A stretch of 42,592 bases of DNA from Candidatus Beckwithbacteria bacterium CG10_big_fil_rev_8_21_14_0_10_34_10 (GTDB lineage Bacteria > Patescibacteriota > Microgenomatia > UBA1400). A model generated the notes under the pieces. That model was given only the letters and a program-made list of their open reading frames with translations. It was not told the DNA's origin and searched no databases. Of this stretch, positions 7,744 to 17,571 are shown in pieces; the first letter of the stretch is position 1; every line of letters begins with the position of its first letter. The DNA is taken from the NCBI GenBank assembly GCA_002773945.1, contig PEZT01000025.1, positions 1 to 42,592 on the forward strand, in the 5' to 3' direction. Position numbers and translations under genes: made by a program.

Positions 7744-10428
7744 TTATTGATTATCTAAAGAAAACTCAATTAAAAACAACTCATCAGTTAAAGTATTCTC
7801 TTCAAAACTTAAATTAGAACCTTGCTGTTTAACTTCTTTATTAGCTTCTTTAAATTGAAAGTTATCTCCGTAACTTAAGTTTATTCTTAAAGGACTTTCT
7901 CCCATGCCTGGCTGTTTTTGAAAATACAAAGCATAAGAAAAGTCTTTATTTAAGCCTTGAAGGGAAGGAATTTGATAGCTTATTTCCACAATTCTTTTTT
8001 CCTGAATAGGAATGCTTAGAAGAATTCCTATTCCCTTTTTACCGTGCTCTTCAAAATTATTGATATCTTTAGGCTTTACTTCTTCTAAACTACTACTGTT
8101 TTCTCCTGTTTTAATTGTTTCTATTCTCGCTCTCCTGGGTAAATATACTCTTAAATAATTTTTATAGTTTCCTCCTGGCGGAGATAAGCTTTCCGCCATA
8201 TTTTCATAAACTATGGAGGTTTTTTCTTTTAACTCCCCTGTTTCTTTTAGAGTCACCTCTTGAATTATCTCTCTTTTTAAATAGAAATTGGCTTTGTTAA
8301 CCCCCAAATTGGCTTCATTAATCATTAAATAATCGGTAATAATATCTTTTTCACTGGTAATGCTTCTAATACTGCCGTCAAAACCATTTTGATTAACAAA
8401 ATTGCCCGTATTTTTATCATGAAATGTTAAAAGGAGGTTTTTTTGATCTAAACTAGAACTAATACTCTGAATTATTTTTAACCACTCTCCGCCTTCGCTT
8501 TTTTCTATTCTTTGAAAAATAGCTTTAGTTAGAATTAACATAAAATCATTATTTTTATCTTCATAATATTGAGCTCTTTCTAAAATATTTTTAGAAGTAA
8601 TGGTATCACCCGTTTCTTCCAGTTTTATTGAATCAATTGCTTTTAAAAGGTCTTTTAAAAAATATAAGTCCAGACCAATCACCCCATCTACTTGACGACC
8701 CATTTCTTTTTCATAAAACCATTCTGCCTGATTAGCACTAATAGGATAATGAGGACTCCAATTAGAATCTCTTAAATACCAAGATTTTTCTCCTAGATAT
8801 TTCTCTAATTCTAAGGGTGGATCAATTTGACCTTTAAGCTGCTTATCTGCTTCCATTGTGGTCGCTAGCTGAAAGTCTAAAAGCCTGCCTTTTTCAAAAC
8901 TCAAAAGACCAAAAGAGCCAATAAAACCACCGGTTGGCCGAAGTTCTAAATTATTTTGAAGCAAAACTAGATAGGTTTTCTTATCATTAACAGCTACAAG
9001 TTCACTTAAAATATTAACAAAATCACGACTAAGAGTAATCTTTTTTCTTTTAAAAGGCAATTTTTCCTTTAAACTATATATCTCTGGACTTGTTTGTCTG
9101 GCTTCCAAAAGATTTAAGTTTTCCCATAGTTGATCAAGCAAAAAATCAAGTTTTTGAACCTCTGTTTCATAATTTCCTTCTTCTCCTTGAATAACCATGG
9201 AAGCAATTTTATCCACCTGAAAAATTGCATCAGCGCTCAAATCAGTTAATTTAATTAAATGAGTCCCCTCATCAAAAAAGGCAAATAACTCACCTATTTG
9301 CTGATCAAAGGGTAAAAGCGATAAAATTGGAAAAAGATTTACTAATATTTGGCGTCCTCTCTCAAAAGTTTTTAGACTCGTCTCTTTTTGGCTTTTTATT
9401 TTACTAATTTCCAAATTTTCTAAAGACAGGTTTAAAAAAAGAATCTCTTTTTTTGCCTGTACTTTATAGAAATACAACCCCCCTAAAGGTAAAGATATAA
9501 CTAAAGCTAAAGTTAGGATAAAAATAATCAATCTTTTTAAAAACAGTCCTTTTTTGGGTAAAGGTACTTCACCCGACTCATAATCTTTAAGCCAATCTAG
9601 AGTTTCTTTTAAACCTTCTTTAAGTTCTATTTTAGGCTGCCAATTTAATTGTTTTTTAGTTTGACTAATATCTTTTTGTTTGACGGCAATTGGCTTTTTG
9701 GTCTGGCTGATTTTAAACTCTACCCCCAAAGCACTTAGGCTATTTTTTTTAATTAAATTAGCCAATTTCAAAAGACTTATTTTTAATCCTCCTAAAGAAT
9801 AAATTTTACCTTTAGTATTTTGAGAAAAGATTGTTTTCATTAAGCCCCTAACCGCATCATCAATATAAAGTGGATGAAGAAGTTGAGAGCCATCTTGAGA
9901 TAATTTCATAATTTTTTTATTTTTGAAGTCAGTTAAAATAGAACTCAACTCATCTTCTTTTTCTAAATCCATCCCTGGACCATAAAGATCAACTAATCTA
10001 ACAATTCTTATATCTAAATGAAGCTTTGAATAGTATTTTTTACCTAATTCTTCTTGGGCCTTTATTTTTCGACTTTCCTCATAAGAAGATAAAAGTAAAA
10101 ACTTAGCTGTCTGTTTTTTGGCCAAATCTAAAAAGTCCTTGATTTCCTCAACTCTATCACTTACTTGATTAAGATAAAAAATATAGTCAAATTTTTGAAT
10201 CCTAAGTTTATTAAAATTAATTTTCTTCCCGGCTTTTATAAACCTAAACCCCCTTTTATTTTCAAACTTTGTCATATTTTTATTGTTTTCTTCTTTTGCT
10301 CGGTCAAGACAATAAATAAAACAGCTCTTTTTTAAAAGGGCTTCAACTAGATAAGTCCCCATAAAACCGGCGCCACCAATAATTAAGACTGAAGGCATAG
10401 GGCTATTTTTAGAATTTTCTTTTTTCAT
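7744..10428 (-). CDS. Fusion: NAD(P)-dependent epimerase/dehydratase (SDR) + TM + DUF4012
   Basis: N-terminal VLIIGGAGFMGTYLVEALLKK Rossmann motif; TM near residue 297-320; C-terminal YLVLLQNNLELRPTGGFIGSFGLLSFEKGRLLDF typical of DUF4012. Confidence 0.87.
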   Translation of the reverse strand: MKKENSKNSPMPSVLIIGGAGFMGTYLVEALLKKSCFIYCLDRAKEENNKNMTKFENKRGFRFIKAGKKINFNKLRIQKFDYIFYLNQVSDRVEEIKDFLDLAKKQTAKFLLLSSYEESRKIKAQEELGKKYYSKLHLDIRIVRLVDLYGPGMDLEKEDELSSILTDFKNKKIMKLSQDGSQLLHPLYIDDAVRGLMKTIFSQNTKGKIYSLGGLKISLLKLANLIKKNSLSALGVEFKISQTKKPIAVKQKDISQTKKQLNWQPKIELKEGLKETLDWLKDYESGEVPLPKKGLFLKRLIIFILTLALVISLPLGGLYFYKVQAKKEILFLNLSLENLEISKIKSQKETSLKTFERGRQILVNLFPILSLLPFDQQIGELFAFFDEGTHLIKLTDLSADAIFQVDKIASMVIQGEEGNYETEVQKLDFLLDQLWENLNLLEARQTSPEIYSLKEKLPFKRKKITLSRDFVNILSELVAVNDKKTYLVLLQNNLELRPTGGFIGSFGLLSFEKGRLLDFQLATTMEADKQLKGQIDPPLELEKYLGEKSWYLRDSNWSPHYPISANQAEWFYEKEMGRQVDGVIGLDLYFLKDLLKAIDSIKLEETGDTITSKNILERAQYYEDKNNDFMLILTKAIFQRIEKSEGGEWLKIIQSISSSLDQKNLLLTFHDKNTGNFVNQNGFDGSIRSITSEKDIITDYLMINEANLGVNKANFYLKREIIQEVTLKETGELKEKTSIVYENMAESLSPPGGNYKNYLRVYLPRRARIETIKTGENSSSLEEVKPKDINNFEEHGKKGIGILLSIPIQEKRIVEISYQIPSLQGLNKDFSYALYFQKQPGMGESPLRINLSYGDNFQFKEANKEVKQQGSNLSFEENTLTDELFLIEFSLDNQ

Positions 10429-10513
10429 ATATTATTAGATTAAAAAGGTCTAATTTTATCTTACTTTATCTGAAAATAAACGACAAGAAGAAGGATATGC
10501 TAAAGACTAAAAA

Positions 10514-10981
10514 CTATTTATTCTTTTTTAAAAGTTTCTTGTCAAGGGCTTTATTCAAAAGACCATCCGCCTCTTTATTTTCTCGTCGAGGAATATAATT
10601 GTAGTAAATGTTGGCCTTAAATCCTTTTTCGAGACTTCTTACCACCAAGACCAACATTCTTAATTTACTGTCTTTTACTTTAAACTTACCATTTAATTGA
10701 TTAACTACTAACATTGAATCTAAAAAAAACTGAATGGGAATATTTAATTCTTTAATTTTGGGGAATTCATCACTTAGAAAATTTAGACTTTTAATTACTC
10801 CCTGATACTCGGCCACATTATTGGTGGCTTCACCTAAATAAATCCCTTTTTTCCCATAAACTCTCCCCCTCTCGTCTTTAATAATAAAACCACAGGCAGC
10901 TGGACCGGGATTATTTCGACTTCCACCATCACAAAAAACAATAAGGTTTTTGATTTTTTTTATACTTTTTCTTTCAGACAT
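10514..10981 (-). CDS. RNase HI family protein
   Basis: VFCDGGSRNNPGPAACGFII, TNNVAEYQGVIKSL, DSMLVVNQLNG. Confidence 0.88.
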   Translation of the reverse strand: MSERKSIKKIKNLIVFCDGGSRNNPGPAACGFIIKDERGRVYGKKGIYLGEATNNVAEYQGVIKSLNFLSDEFPKIKELNIPIQFFLDSMLVVNQLNGKFKVKDSKLRMLVLVVRSLEKGFKANIYYNYIPRRENKEADGLLNKALDKKLLKKNK

Positions 10982-12287
10982 TAAATATTCTCCCTTTATT
11001 AATTAAAAAACTGGTGGTTGTTTTTAAAAAGGTGTTCAATTTTAAAAACCCACCTAATTTCTTTCTTATAACCAAGACTGTTAAAGAGAAAACCAGCACT
11101 TCTGTTAAAATAGTGTTAATAGCGGCGGCCTTAAAAGAAAAAAGAGGAACTAAAACAAAATTTATAGAAAAGTTAAAAACCAAGGCTAAGGCAGCAATAA
11201 AAAAGGATTTTTTCTGCTCTCCTAAGGCAATAATGCTATAGCCGGTTAAATGATTAAGAAAGCTAAAAAACAAGGCAAAAGACAAAATTCTTAAAGACAA
11301 AGTTTCGCTAACAAGAACACTCCCTGTCAATATTTTTATTATTAACGGACTAAATATAAATAGCAAAATGGTAATCAATAAGCCAGCAGAAAAAAGTAAG
11401 TCAAAGGCAATTTGAAACATTTTTTTAAACTGAATTTGATTATCTTTTTTAACTGCCATTTCGGATAAAACAGGCAAAAGAGAATTCATTAAATAAGAAG
11501 CAAAAACATTCAAATTTTCAAATACTTTGTAAGTTAGACCGTAAATGCCGACCGCTTCGCTCCCTTGAAAGTGTTTTAAAATTAAAGTGTCAACTCTAGA
11601 ATAAAAGGTAAACATCAGAAGAATTCCTCCCATTGGGGCTGATTGAAGAATAATTCTTTTAACAATTTTTTTGTTTAGTTTAAAATTAAGTTTGATTAAT
11701 TTTAAAGCCAGGGGGGTAAATATTAAAACAGTAATCAGCAGGGCCATTATCTGACTACTCACAAAATAACTAATTTCCTTAGTTCTAGCAAAAGAATAAA
11801 AAAAGACAATTCCTAAAAAATTAAAACCACTAATAAAAATATTCATCAAAGAATAATAAAACAACTTTAAGCGGGTATGAAAAATAATCATTAAAGAATT
11901 TTTAAAGGAAATAAGAAAAATTATTAAAGAGGAAACTAATAAAGCAGTTTTTAAAAATAAGGGATAACCAGACTTAATCCCTAAAAAAACCAGTGGAATT
12001 GAGGCTAAAAGAGAAAAAGCAAACCTTAAAACAAAAACATTCCCAATAATTAAACCAGCATTAAGCTTGTTTTGACTAGCTTCCCTAACCGTAATCAAAT
12101 GACTCCCAAAATCAGCCAGAGTCGAGAGCATGGTGGCTAAAGAAAAAACAAAAACAAAATCTCCATACAAAGACCTGCCTAAATACCGACGAAGAAGAAT
12201 TGTACTTAAAACCCCAAAAATAACCACAATTATTTTCGCCCCTGCTTGGGAGCCTGTATTTAAAGTAATGTTTTTTGAAATTGACAT
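10974..12287 (-). CDS. Polysaccharide/oligosaccharide flippase (Wzx/MATE-like)
   Basis: Polytopic protein with N-terminal LNTGSQAGAKIIVVIFGVLSTILLRRYLGRSLYGDFVFVFSLATM and an FYSRVDTLILKHFQGSEAVGIYGLTYKVFE segment typical of flippases. Confidence 0.85.
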   Translation of the reverse strand: MSISKNITLNTGSQAGAKIIVVIFGVLSTILLRRYLGRSLYGDFVFVFSLATMLSTLADFGSHLITVREASQNKLNAGLIIGNVFVLRFAFSLLASIPLVFLGIKSGYPLFLKTALLVSSLIIFLISFKNSLMIIFHTRLKLFYYSLMNIFISGFNFLGIVFFYSFARTKEISYFVSSQIMALLITVLIFTPLALKLIKLNFKLNKKIVKRIILQSAPMGGILLMFTFYSRVDTLILKHFQGSEAVGIYGLTYKVFENLNVFASYLMNSLLPVLSEMAVKKDNQIQFKKMFQIAFDLLFSAGLLITILLFIFSPLIIKILTGSVLVSETLSLRILSFALFFSFLNHLTGYSIIALGEQKKSFFIAALALVFNFSINFVLVPLFSFKAAAINTILTEVLVFSLTVLVIRKKLGGFLKLNTFLKTTTSFLINKGRIFNV

Positions 12288-12296
12288 GAAGGAGAT

Positions 12297-12839
12297 TTAA
12301 GATTCTTTATTTTTAGTCTCTGTTTTAACTTTTATAACCAGCCTTCTATCTCTTCCTTCACCAATAGATTCAGTCAAAACATCCGGATTGTCAGCTAATA
12401 CAAGATGAATTATTCTTCTTTCGGCACTATTTAAATAGGTCAAGACTACTTCTTCTTGAGAAAATTTTACTCTTTTAGCTGTATTTAAAGCAATCTTTTT
12501 TAAGTTCTCTTCTCTTTTCTCTAAATAGTCTCCAACATTAAGAACTATTTTCTGCCACTCCCCCAGTTTTTTATAAAGCATTAAAGATAAAACCAACTGA
12601 ATTGAAGAAATAGTTTCACCATAATTACCAATTAAAATGCCCGCCTCCGGAGAATCAACATTTATTCTAATATTGCCCTCATCTCCCATTATTATTTTAA
12701 CTGATTTTTCTTTAAACCCTATCTCATCTAAAAGCTCTACAGTTAAATTCTCTATTAACTTAAGGCTAGAAGCTTTAGGAGGCTTATCTTTTTTAACCTT
12801 AGGGTTTTTTTTAGGCTTTTTACTTTTTTGAAGACTCAT
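12297..12839 (-). CDS. jag: Jag/KhpB-like KH + R3H RNA-binding protein
   Basis: KH segment ILIGNYGETISSIQLVLSLML, R3H-like SAERRIIHLVLADNPDVLTESIGEGRDRRLVI; gene order next to yidC. Confidence 0.9.
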   Translation of the reverse strand: MSLQKSKKPKKNPKVKKDKPPKASSLKLIENLTVELLDEIGFKEKSVKIIMGDEGNIRINVDSPEAGILIGNYGETISSIQLVLSLMLYKKLGEWQKIVLNVGDYLEKREENLKKIALNTAKRVKFSQEEVVLTYLNSAERRIIHLVLADNPDVLTESIGEGRDRRLVIKVKTETKNKES

Positions 12840-13629
12840 TTTTTTTCTTAAAATTAATATATAATTGCTGCCCTAGCATAAATAAACTAAAACTTAGCCA
12901 ATACAAAACCAACCCTGAAGGAAATTTAAAACCAATTAACAAAGTCATTAAGGGCATCATAAATAACATTTGTTTTTGCATCATCGCTGCCATATCATCA
13001 TTTTTTTCTTTAGTTTTTTTAGCTTTTATTTCCGCTGCCTTATTAGAAGGCATCATTAAATAAGAAGATATAAATTGGGCCACCGCCGATCCAATAAGAA
13101 ACAAGCCCGGGAAGGCCTCTAATTTAAAACCAAAAATATTTATGGCTGTAAATTTAAATAAATCGGGTTGAGTTAGTTCTAAATATAAAAAGCGGGTGTT
13201 AATCTGAGTTGACTTTCCCAATCTTAAAATTGGATAAAGAACTTCATTTAATTTCTGAATTATTTCTCCATCAGCTCTTAATACCTGATTAAAGGCTTGA
13301 AAAAGGGCAATTAAAATAATAATTTGAATTATTTGAGGTAAACACCCCGAGGCTGGATTAAGCCCATGGCGTTTGTAAAGCTCCAACTGGGCTTTAGCTA
13401 GAGCCTGTTTGTCTTTTTTATACTTTTTTTTAAGTTTTTCCAATTCCGGGGCTAAATCCCTCATTCTTTGAGCCGATTTTAAAGAAGGCAAAGTCAAGGG
13501 CGTTAAAACTAATCTAATTAAAATTGTCAATCCAATGATAGCTAAACCCAAATTATTGCCCAAAAGGTTATAAAACAAAATCAGTAAATTTACTAAGGGT
13601 TGGTAAAGTAATGTGTGCCAAAGGTTCAT
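12820..13629 (-). CDS. yidC: YidC/Oxa1 family membrane insertase
   Basis: GLAIIGLTILIRLVLTPLTLPSLKSAQRMRDLAPELEKLKKKYKKDKQALAKAQLELYKRHGLNPASGCLPQ. Confidence 0.95.
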   Translation of the reverse strand: MNLWHTLLYQPLVNLLILFYNLLGNNLGLAIIGLTILIRLVLTPLTLPSLKSAQRMRDLAPELEKLKKKYKKDKQALAKAQLELYKRHGLNPASGCLPQIIQIIILIALFQAFNQVLRADGEIIQKLNEVLYPILRLGKSTQINTRFLYLELTQPDLFKFTAINIFGFKLEAFPGLFLIGSAVAQFISSYLMMPSNKAAEIKAKKTKEKNDDMAAMMQKQMLFMMPLMTLLIGFKFPSGLVLYWLSFSLFMLGQQLYINFKKKNESSKK

Positions 13630-13677
13630 TTTATCTATATTTTCTAATTTTCAGGTTTATTATTATGAGTCTCCTTT

Positions 13678-13920
13678 TTACAAAAGAGGTTCTTCTCCCC
13701 CCTTGCTCCAAGGGTGACATTTAAAAATCCTCCGTAATCCAAGGAGGGTTCCTTTTATAATACCATATTTTTCAATTGCTTGGTAGAAATATTCAGAGCA
13801 AGTAGGAATAAAACGACAAGCAGCATCTGTTAAAAAAAGTTTTTTAAATATTGCCAGCTGGAAAACACTTGTATTTTGATAGAGCTTAATTGATTTTAAA
13901 ATTAAATTTTTTGGTTTCAC
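13678..13920 (-). CDS. yidD: YidD membrane protein insertion efficiency factor
   Basis: [41 protein letters not shown]. Confidence 0.95.
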   Translation of the reverse strand: MKPKNLILKSIKLYQNTSVFQLAIFKKLFLTDAACRFIPTCSEYFYQAIEKYGIIKGTLLGLRRIFKCHPWSKGGEEPLL

Positions 13921-14015
13921 CGGTATTTCATAAACATTTTTTGGCTAAAATCTATTGGGGAGTTTTAAAAATCTTTTTTTTAAAGTCTAAAAAATATTGC
14001 TTATAATTTTTTTAC

Positions 14016-14366
14016 CTAAACATCAATTAAATTAGCTTTCTTAAAATCTTCCCTCATTTGATTCAATTCGTTTTTTTTAGAAGCCCTTATATTTGGCGGC
14101 ATACATGGTTTAGCCAGGAGAATTATATCATTATTTGCTTTGAAATCTTTCATTTGTTTTTTATAATTGTTTCTTAAAACTCTTTTTAATCGATTTCTTT
14201 TTACCGCTCGCTTGTTAACTTTTAAAGGAACAATAAAACAGACCCGGCTATAAGGTTTTTTATTTTTTAAAATAAATATTATTAGATTTTGGCAATAAAA
14301 TTTTTTCCCATTTTTTAAAACCGCGGGTATTAAATAAGCTGGTAAACGATATTTTTTCGGAAGCAC
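14016..14366 (-). CDS. rnpA: Ribonuclease P protein component
   Basis: VPLKVNKRAVKRNRLKRVLRNNYK RNR motif; position between yidD and rpmH. Confidence 0.88.
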   Translation of the reverse strand: MLPKKYRLPAYLIPAVLKNGKKFYCQNLIIFILKNKKPYSRVCFIVPLKVNKRAVKRNRLKRVLRNNYKKQMKDFKANNDIILLAKPCMPPNIRASKKNELNQMREDFKKANLIDV

Positions 14367-14388
14367 AATTAAAACCAGTCAGCAATTT

Positions 14389-14526
14389 TTAAACGGATAA
14401 GCTGGATCTCTTCTTTTTTCTTCTTCTTTTTAAAACATTCTCCCCGTCTTTAGTTCTCATTCTTTTTAGAAATCCATGAGTTCGTTTTCTTTTCTTTTTT
14501 TTAGGTTGGTAAGTTCTTTTTGGCAT
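14389..14526 (-). CDS. rpmH: 50S ribosomal protein L34 (missed by ORF track, 45 aa)
   Basis: Hand translation: [45 protein letters not shown], canonical L34 pattern, in the expected slot upstream of rnpA. Confidence 0.95.
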   Translation of the reverse strand: MPKRTYQPKKKKRKRTHGFLKRMRTKDGENVLKRRRKKKRSSLSV

Positions 14527-14638
14527 AGCCTATCTTAACAAAATTTGTCTCAAAAAACAACCTTCTTTTTGGTCTTCTTTTATTTGGGTTATTTTTAACT
14601 GAATTTTAAACTGACCTATTTTTATCTATTTAATCCTG

Positions 14639-14668
14639 TTGACAAGTTGTGGATAACTTTCTAATAAT
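14639..14668 (+). promoter_or_regulatory. Putative dnaA promoter TTGACA-N17-TAATAA(T) with a perfect DnaA box in the spacer
   Basis: TTGACA at 14639-14644, TGTGGATAA (reverse of TTATCCACA) at 14648-14656, TAATAAT at 14662-14668. Confidence 0.65.
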
Positions 14669-14753
14669 AGACATAAAGATTCCTGTCCTTCTATTTTAAA
14701 TAGTCTTACTTTTTTAATAACACTTTTAAATAATCTTTTAATAAAAATTTATA

Positions 14754-16127
14754 ATGAATAAAAAAGAACTTTGGCAGGCGGTATTAGCTGAACTTCAGCT
14801 TAGTCTTTCTAAGGCGAACTTTTCCGCCTGGTTTTCAAACACCAGGGTTTTATCTTTAAAAAAACTAGATCAAAAAAGGCAACTAGTAGAAATTGGGGTT
14901 TCTAATCCCTATGTTAAAAATACTATCGAACTCCGTTATCAAGGTCAAATAAAGGAAATTCTTGATCGTTTAACAAAATTAGAAAATGAGTTAGGTTTAA
15001 CTATTAAAGCCGAAAAACAAAAAATTAGTGACTCTGGGCCCCTTTTTAAAATTGATTTTGCTAAAGAAGAAAAAAGAGCTTTACAAAAAGCAATTGAATC
15101 AAGCCGACTTAGGCCGGATTTTACCTTTGATACATTTGCTGTTTCTTCCTCTAATGATATGGCTCACGCAGCTGCTTGCGCGGTTGCCAATGATCCAGGT
15201 AAAAAATATCATCTTCTTTTTTTATATGGAGGCGTTGGAGTTGGCAAAACTCACTTAACTCATGCTGTTGGTCATCAAATTTTAGCAAAAAATCCACATG
15301 CCCGGGTGGTCTATTGTACCTCAGAAGAATTTACTAATGAAATTGTTGAGGCTATTCAAAGAAGAAGTACTAGTAAATTTAGACAGAAGTACCGATCGGC
15401 GAAAGCCCTTCTCATTGACGATATTCAATTTATTGGAGGAAAGGAAACAATTCAAGAAGAATTTTTTCATACTTTTAATGCCATCCATGCTGAAGGAGGA
15501 CAAATTGTTTTAACTAGCGATCACTTACCCCATGAGATTAAGGGGTTAGAGGGTCGTCTCCGATCTCGGTTTGAGGGGGGTTTAACTATTGATGTTCAGG
15601 AACCTAATTTTGAACTAAGAACGGCTATTTTATTAATCAAAGCAAATCAGAGGGGGATTAAGTTACCCATTGATGTGGCTAAAATGGTAGCCAGTAATAT
15701 TAAAAGCACCAGAAGACTTGAGGGGTTTTTAACTCGCTTAGTAAGTGAAGGAGAAACAAGAAAAAAATCTATTAGTCTTGAATTATGCCAAACAATTCTG
15801 GAAAGAACCAGCCCCTTGCCAGTCGTTTCTAAAAGACTCCTTAAGCCTAATGAAATTCTTGACCTAGTGGCTCGCTACTTTGAATTAAAAATTTCAGAAC
15901 TAAAAGGACCCAAAAGATCTAAACCAATTGTTGTTCCCCGTCAGATTGCCATGTATTTGATCAGAACAGAATTAGAAGACTATCCTTTAATGGAAATAGG
16001 AAGGCTTTTTGGCGGCCGAGACCACACCACTGTTATGCATTCGGTCGATAAAATTAAAAACCTTCTTCCAGGGTCTGAAGAATTAAGATCAAAAGTTGAC
16101 AACCTTAAAAAAAGACTCTATGGATAA
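14754..16127 (+). CDS. dnaA: Chromosomal replication initiator DnaA
   Basis: FLYGGVGVGKTHLTHAVGH (Walker A), LLIDDIQFIGGKE (Walker B), C-terminal GRLFGGRDHTTVMHSVDKI DnaA-box binding motif. Confidence 0.98.
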   Translation: MNKKELWQAVLAELQLSLSKANFSAWFSNTRVLSLKKLDQKRQLVEIGVSNPYVKNTIELRYQGQIKEILDRLTKLENELGLTIKAEKQKISDSGPLFKIDFAKEEKRALQKAIESSRLRPDFTFDTFAVSSSNDMAHAAACAVANDPGKKYHLLFLYGGVGVGKTHLTHAVGHQILAKNPHARVVYCTSEEFTNEIVEAIQRRSTSKFRQKYRSAKALLIDDIQFIGGKETIQEEFFHTFNAIHAEGGQIVLTSDHLPHEIKGLEGRLRSRFEGGLTIDVQEPNFELRTAILLIKANQRGIKLPIDVAKMVASNIKSTRRLEGFLTRLVSEGETRKKSISLELCQTILERTSPLPVVSKRLLKPNEILDLVARYFELKISELKGPKRSKPIVVPRQIAMYLIRTELEDYPLMEIGRLFGGRDHTTVMHSVDKIKNLLPGSEELRSKVDNLKKRLYG

Positions 16128-16171
16128 ATTGAGGAAAAGGCTGTTTATAACAAGTGGAATAAAGGAAGATA

Positions 16172-16292
16172 AGTGCATAACCGTTAATGACTTATCAACT
16201 TTTCCACATTTCCTTAAAAGTTTTCCACATGGTTTTCCCCAGAACCCATCTGAGAGTTTTCCACTTATCCACCATAACTACTACTAATACTA
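16172..16292 (+). promoter_or_regulatory. Putative oriC: cluster of DnaA boxes followed by DnaA-trio-like tract and AT-rich region
   Basis: AGTGCATAA 16172-16180; TTTTCCACA 16200-16208 and 16221-16229; TTTTCCACT 16257-16265; TTATCCACC 16265-16273; CTA-CTA-CTA-ATA-CTA 16278-16292; then TATATATTTATTAATATAAAAA. Confidence 0.75.
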
Positions 16293-16395
16293 TATATTTA
16301 TTAATATAAAAACAAAAATCAATAAAAAAAGTATAATCTTAAAAATATGTTTAAAACTAATTGTTTCTAAAATTCAAAAGGAGTAAAATAATAAT

Positions 16396-17541
16396 ATGAA
16401 AGCCTCAATTTTACAAGAAAATCTTCAAAAAGGTCTTAATTTAACTAGTCGAGCAATTAACAGTAGAGTTAATCTGCCTATTTTAGGAAATATTTTAATT
16501 TCTACTAAAGAAGCTAAAATTAAGTTAACGGCCACTAATTTAGAAATTAGTATAAATGTTTTTTTACCTGCTAAAAAAGAAAGAAGCGGTCAATTTACTA
16601 TCCCGGCTAAAGATATTACTGAATTTGTTTCTTCCTTACCAACGGGAAGGGTAGACCTAGAGGAAAAGAAAGAAAAATTGGAATTGGTGTCAGGATCATA
16701 CAGGGCTATTTTTAATGGAATGTCAGCGGCTGAGTTTCCTCAAGTTCCAAGCTTGGTAGATGGAAAAAAAGAAGATGTTTTAAAAAAAACAAAAATTGAC
16801 ACCAAAAGTTTTATTAAGGCGGTTAATTATGTTAATTTTGCTGCGGCTCAAGATGAAAATAGGCCAGTTTTAACTGGGGTCAGATTAAGTTTTGAAGAAA
16901 GCAATCTCCAGTTGGTGGCGACCGATGGCTATCGTTTAAGTTTAAAGAAAATAAAGCTCGAAAAAAAAATAGACTTTCCTACTTTAATTATTCCTGCTCG
17001 GGCTTTGGGTGAAGTGGTTAGAATTATTACTTCTAATGACAGTAATGGAGAAGATGAAAAATTGGTTTTATCAATTACCAAAGATAAAACCCAGGTTATT
17101 TTTTCTTATGCTGATACTGAAGTAATCGCTCGTTTAATTGAGGATAAGTATCCTGATTTTAGTAAAATAATCCCCGATAAAGGAGAAAATATGGCAATTA
17201 TTGATAGGGAAGAGTTTTATAAAGCCATAAAAGCCGCCTCTATTTTTGCCAGAAAAAGTGCCAATATTGTTAAATTTACTTTTTTTAATAACAATATGAC
17301 CATCGAAGCGAATGCTCCTGAAATAGGGGAAAATGAAATCAAAATAGGAATTAGATATAAAGGAGATAAAGAACAAATTGCTTTTAATTACCGCTTTATT
17401 CAGGATTTTTTAAGCAATTTTGATCAGGAAAGTTTAAGCTTAGAGATTTCTGGACCATTAAAACCCGGTCTTTTTAAGGGGGAAAAAGATAACTCTTTTT
17501 TGCATGTTATTATGCCAGTTAGACTTCAGGATAAAGAATAG
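16396..17541 (+). CDS. dnaN: DNA polymerase III subunit beta (sliding clamp)
   Basis: MKASILQENLQKGLNLTSRAINSRVNLPILGNILI..., LVATDGYRLSLKK, C-terminal FLHVIMPVRL; next to dnaA. Confidence 0.97.
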   Translation: MKASILQENLQKGLNLTSRAINSRVNLPILGNILISTKEAKIKLTATNLEISINVFLPAKKERSGQFTIPAKDITEFVSSLPTGRVDLEEKKEKLELVSGSYRAIFNGMSAAEFPQVPSLVDGKKEDVLKKTKIDTKSFIKAVNYVNFAAAQDENRPVLTGVRLSFEESNLQLVATDGYRLSLKKIKLEKKIDFPTLIIPARALGEVVRIITSNDSNGEDEKLVLSITKDKTQVIFSYADTEVIARLIEDKYPDFSKIIPDKGENMAIIDREEFYKAIKAASIFARKSANIVKFTFFNNNMTIEANAPEIGENEIKIGIRYKGDKEQIAFNYRFIQDFLSNFDQESLSLEISGPLKPGLFKGEKDNSFLHVIMPVRLQDKE

Positions 17542-17571
17542 ATTTTTAAAAGAACGAAATCCTTATATTTT

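Noticed and set aside
8005-8032. 9-bp perfect inverted repeat AATAGGAAT...ATTCCTATT followed by CCCTTTTT (terminator-like on plus strand)
   Set aside because: Inside the DUF4012 coding region with no plus-strand gene to terminate.
15028-15513. Short ORFs inside dnaA (15028, 15298, 15321)
   Set aside because: Alternative frames of a highly conserved gene.
16096-16287. 63-aa ORF running from dnaA end through the DnaA boxes
   Set aside because: Overlaps dnaA out of frame and the origin; no coding signature.
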